NCBI GenBank assembly: GCA_035759925.1 | Contig: DASTTY010000118.1 | Span: forward strand, 1 to 15,741 | Reading direction: 5' to 3' | Length of the DNA: 15,741 nucleotides | Origin: RHKX01 sp035759925 | GTDB lineage: Bacteria > Actinomycetota > Thermoleophilia > Solirubrobacterales > 70-9 | Part shown: piece after piece, positions 13,459 through 15,741 of the stretch | Numbering within the stretch: the first letter of the stretch is position 1 | How the letters are laid out: each line of letters opens with the position of its first letter | Notes under the pieces: model-generated | What the model saw: only the letters and a program-made list of their open reading frames with translations | Databases searched by the model: none | Told to the model about the DNA's origin: nothing | Translations under genes and position numbers: made by a program

Positions 13459-14930
13459 GCCGGCGAGCGAGAGCCTGCCTCGCCGCCGCGGCTCTCATGG
13501 CGGCCGCGGCGCTGCTGCCGGCGAGCGCCTCGGCAGGCCGCGGCGACATGGTCGACGGCCGCTTCAGCGACTGCTTCTGGAACTACGGGGCGTTCGGCGT
13601 CCACGACTTCAACATCGCCTATCCCGACGCCGGGGCGACCTACTGGGCGGCCGGCTTCCGGCGCCCGCCGGGGTCGAAGCTGACGCTCCGGGGTCGCTAC
13701 CCCCATTCCCGCTACATGGCGATGCAGACCTACGACGTGCTCGGCCGCGGCGTCGATGCCCTCGCCGATTACCAGATCGACCCACTGCGGGGATCGACGA
13801 ATCCGTTCCGGAGGGGCGCGAGCCGAACCGCGCACGAGCGGAGCTACCGGGTCAACGTCGTCGACGCCAAGAACCCCGGCTATCCGCTCGAGGCGTACGC
13901 CGGCGAGCCGCACCGCAACAAGATCTACGTCGTTCCCGACGCCGGGCCGATCACCGAGACCGCGGGTGGCGAGACCCACGAGCTGAACCTCCTGATGATC
14001 CGGGTCTACGTGCCCGACCAGGGCGCCGACCTGACCGGCGGCGTCGGCCTCCCTCGTCCGAGGCTGAAGCTCGCCGACGGCACCGTGCTGCGCGGCCAGT
14101 CGCTCTGCGACGCCGTCGACTCGCAGGCGAAGACCCTCGGGCACCCACGGGTCCCCGATCCGGGCGCGCTCCTGATCAGCCAGGACTCCTACCGGGCGAT
14201 GCGATATCCGAACGAGCTCAGCGCTCCGGTCGACGTCTTCGCCGGGCTGACGTCGGTGCCGCGCGAGGTGCCGCCGTGGTTCCCGGCCGTGCGCGGCGGG
14301 GAGTGGCGCGCTCAGTACGACCGCCGCTATCTGCTCCAGCTCTGGACCGGAGACACCGCTCCCGGCGCCGATCCGACCCCGCCCGCCCGCGGCGCTTCCG
14401 GCGGCTTCTTCCCGAACGTCCACAACGCCTACGTGCGGACCGCGATCAACCGCCGCTTCGGGAAGGTGGCCGTTTTCAGGGGCAAGCTGCCGACCGCTCC
14501 ATCGACGTTCCACGGCGACCGGCGGATGGGGTCGGGACAGGTCCGCTACGCGAGCTACTGCATGAACGAGGCGCCGGTGACGACCAGGGTCACCGACTGC
14601 GCCTACGACGAGCAGATCCCGACGAACCGGAACGGGACCTTCACGATCGTCGTCAGCCGGGCCGGCGACCGGCCCGCCACCGCGCGCTACCGGTGCGGAA
14701 AGGCGTGGATCAGGTGGAGCAAGCGCGGCGACGGCTACCAGGACCCCGACTTCGGCTGGTTCCAGGTCCGCAACATGCTCCCCTCGCGGAGCTTCCGCCA
14801 CGCGATCCAGCTCACCACGCATCCGGGCGACGAGCAGGACGTGATCGGCCCCTACCTGCCGCGGCTGCGCTACTACGACGATGCCGCCGCGTTCATGAAG
14901 TCGGGCGTCGGCGGCTGCCGAGCCGGCTGA
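13455..14930 (+). CDS. Secreted protein of unknown function, six-cysteine, two-domain paralogue B
   Basis: A 491-residue relative of the upstream product, function unknown. The start is GTG 13455, overlapping the previous stop as GTGA; it gives an ideal signal peptide (S-R-R-A-R, hydrophobic core 7-22, A-S-A before Gly28). Upstream frame to 13089 is only a shadow. Mature Cys residues 40, 218, 369, 382, 414 and 488 correspond one to one with paralogue A. Shared blocks include D-C-F-W, YPDxGxTY, RYM, QIxPxxGSxNPF, LADGTxLRG and GDRPA. The two-half pattern recurs: GSKLTLRGRYP (73) and RYM (86) against GKVAVFRGKLP (336) and VRYASYC (363). Translation is probably coupled to paralogue A, so the two are likely made in step and may form a complex. 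Confidence 0.88.
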   Translation: MSRRARACLAAAALMAAAALLPASASAGRGDMVDGRFSDCFWNYGAFGVHDFNIAYPDAGATYWAAGFRRPPGSKLTLRGRYPHSRYMAMQTYDVLGRGVDALADYQIDPLRGSTNPFRRGASRTAHERSYRVNVVDAKNPGYPLEAYAGEPHRNKIYVVPDAGPITETAGGETHELNLLMIRVYVPDQGADLTGGVGLPRPRLKLADGTVLRGQSLCDAVDSQAKTLGHPRVPDPGALLISQDSYRAMRYPNELSAPVDVFAGLTSVPREVPPWFPAVRGGEWRAQYDRRYLLQLWTGDTAPGADPTPPARGASGGFFPNVHNAYVRTAINRRFGKVAVFRGKLPTAPSTFHGDRRMGSGQVRYASYCMNEAPVTTRVTDCAYDEQIPTNRNGTFTIVVSRAGDRPATARYRCGKAWIRWSKRGDGYQDPDFGWFQVRNMLPSRSFRHAIQLTTHPGDEQDVIGPYLPRLRYYDDAAAFMKSGVGGCRAG

Positions 14931-14971
14931 GCCACCCGCCGGGCCGCTCATCCCCGTCCTCAGGCGCTCTG

Positions 14972-14977
14972 TAGCCT
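14972..14977 (+). promoter_or_regulatory. Possible adk promoter -10 box, near-leaderless start
   Basis: TAGCCT fits the TANNNT -10 pattern and ends 10 bases before the GTG of adk, so transcription would begin only a few bases before the start codon. No ribosome site exists in front of adk, which agrees with a leaderless or near-leaderless mRNA. No clear -35 box is seen. The call rests on one short motif. Confidence 0.35.
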
Positions 14978-14987
14978 GCACGGTCCC

Positions 14988-15662
14988 GTGCCTGAGCTGA
15001 ACCTGATCCTCCTCGGACCGCCCGGGTCCGGCAAGGGAACCCAGGGGGAACGCCTCCAGGAGGACTTCCGGCTGCCCTATTACGCGACCGGCGACATCCT
15101 CCGCGCCGCAGTCGCCGAGGGCAGCGAGCTCGGGCAGACCGCGAAGGAGTACATGGACCGCGGCGACCTCGTCCCCGACGAGGTGATCATCGGCGTGATC
15201 GCCGAGCGCGTCGAGAGCGAGGAGGCCGCCGACGGATTCATCCTCGACGGCTTCCCACGGACCGTCGGCCAGGCCGAGGCCCTCGGCGACGAGATGGAAT
15301 CGCTCGGCCGCACGGTCACCGCCGCGGTGCTGATCGACGTCAGCGACGAGGAGGTCATCCGCCGCCTCGGCGGCCGCCGCACCTGCGCGAAGAACGGCCA
15401 CATCTTCCACGTCGAGTTCGACCCGCCCAAGCACGAGGGCGTCTGCGACATCTGCGGCTCGCGGTTGATCGTCCGCGACGACGACAAGCCCGAGGTGATC
15501 CGCCACCGGCTCGACACCTACCGCGAGAAGACGATGCCGCTGATCGACTATTACGAGCAGCGCGGCGTCCTCAAGCGGGTCGACGGCTCGCTGAAGCCGG
15601 AGGAGGTCGGCAACCGGATCAGAGCGCTGCTCGCCACCCTGCGGATGGAAGAAGAGCTCTGA
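14988..15662 (+). CDS. adk: Adenylate kinase
   Basis: Catalyses ATP + AMP to 2 ADP in the cytoplasm. The 224-residue product is the long type with a full LID. The P-loop is GPPGSGKGT (10-18), the AMP site includes TGDILR (34-39) and GFPRT (88-92), and DDDKPEVIRHRL (164-175) follows the LID. The LID has Cys133, Cys153 and Cys156, but the fourth zinc position is Asn136, so the zinc site is incomplete or uses another ligand such as nearby His138. The GTG start at 14988 leads directly into the conserved N-terminus (LNLILLGPPGSGKGT) and has no ribosome site. In actinobacteria adk normally follows secY directly; here four kilobases intervene. map follows 7 bases later. Confidence 0.96.
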   Translation: MPELNLILLGPPGSGKGTQGERLQEDFRLPYYATGDILRAAVAEGSELGQTAKEYMDRGDLVPDEVIIGVIAERVESEEAADGFILDGFPRTVGQAEALGDEMESLGRTVTAAVLIDVSDEEVIRRLGGRRTCAKNGHIFHVEFDPPKHEGVCDICGSRLIVRDDDKPEVIRHRLDTYREKTMPLIDYYEQRGVLKRVDGSLKPEEVGNRIRALLATLRMEEEL

Positions 15663-15669
15663 GCCGGCC

Positions 15670-15741
15670 TTGATCGTCCCGAAGACCCCGGAGCAGATCG
15701 ACAAGATGGCGGCGGCGGGAGACATCCTCGTCCGCTGCCTG
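15670..15741 (+). CDS. map: Methionine aminopeptidase, first 24 codons only
   Basis: The frame from TTG 15670 reads I-V-P-K-T-P-E-Q-I-D-K-M-A-A-A-G and runs open to the window end. This matches the N-terminus of type I methionine aminopeptidase (I-x-x-K-T-P-E-E-I-x-K-M-R-x-A-G), and the gene is expected after adk in this locus. MetAP removes the initiator Met from new proteins. The metal-binding catalytic residues lie beyond the window. TTG is an uncommon start; the only in-frame ATG (15706) would delete the conserved segment, so TTG is preferred. Confidence 0.85.
   Translation, partial: MIVPKTPEQIDKMAAAGDILVRCL

Noticed and set aside
12013..14930. Assignment of the secreted pair to DUF1254/DUF1214-type proteins
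   Set aside because: A few short motifs (Pro-Asp before Tyr, RYxS) are faintly reminiscent, but the six-cysteine pattern and overall layout do not match what I know of those families. Not strong enough to name.
11066..14987. Insertion sequence or transposon carrying the TetR/secreted pair
   Set aside because: No transposase or integrase gene, no matching inverted repeat found at the other end near adk, and no obvious target duplication. An old insertion is possible, but a mobile element cannot be called.
13392..15725. Minus-strand open frame of 777 codons opposite the second secreted protein and adk
   Set aside because: Same artefact: low-complexity translation, no ribosome site, and it covers adk, which is certain on the other strand.

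Overview
This window is a high-GC chromosomal segment whose gene content and order mark it as the S10-spc ribosomal protein supercluster of an actinobacterium. The zinc-type short S14, the very high GC, the use of GTG and TTG starts, and the secY-adk-map order after the spc genes all fit Actinomycetota. The extended, disordered ribosomal tails and the secreted paralogues lead me to guess a deep lineage such as Thermoleophilia/Solirubrobacterales. That placement is inference, since no rRNA or marker comparison could be made.

Layout. Positions 1-10927 hold 22 same-strand genes, almost gap-free: rplC (5' end cut off), rplD, rplW, rplB, rpsS, rplV, rpsC, rplP, rpmC, rpsQ, rplN, rplX, rplE, rpsZ-type rpsN, rpsH, rplF, rplR, rpsE, rpmD, rplO and secY. 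Most junctions overlap by 1-8 bases or are separated by under 40 bases, which suggests one long, translationally coupled transcript. The only large gap (105 bases, rpsH-rplF) is filled by 7-base tandem repeats. Another 7-base array lies inside the 5' coding region of rpsQ. A strong GC hairpin follows secY.

Positions 10928-14987 interrupt the usual secY-adk junction. There is a spacer with a perfect 12-base inverted repeat, a TetR-family regulator on the minus strand, a divergent promoter region with a candidate operator over its -35 box, and two overlapping plus-strand genes for secreted paralogous proteins. The two proteins share six cysteines, and each seems to be built from two copies of one domain. 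I do not recognise their function.

From 14988 the ancestral order resumes with adk, apparently from its own near-leaderless promoter, and the first 24 codons of map at the window edge. The ribosomal genes supply both subunits, SecY forms the protein export channel that the two secreted proteins would plausibly use, Adk balances adenine nucleotides, and MetAP trims new proteins.

The most unusual points are the regulator/secreted-paralogue cassette inside a conserved essential cluster, the heptanucleotide repeats in and between ribosomal genes, and the long charged extensions on S17, L5, S5 and S3.
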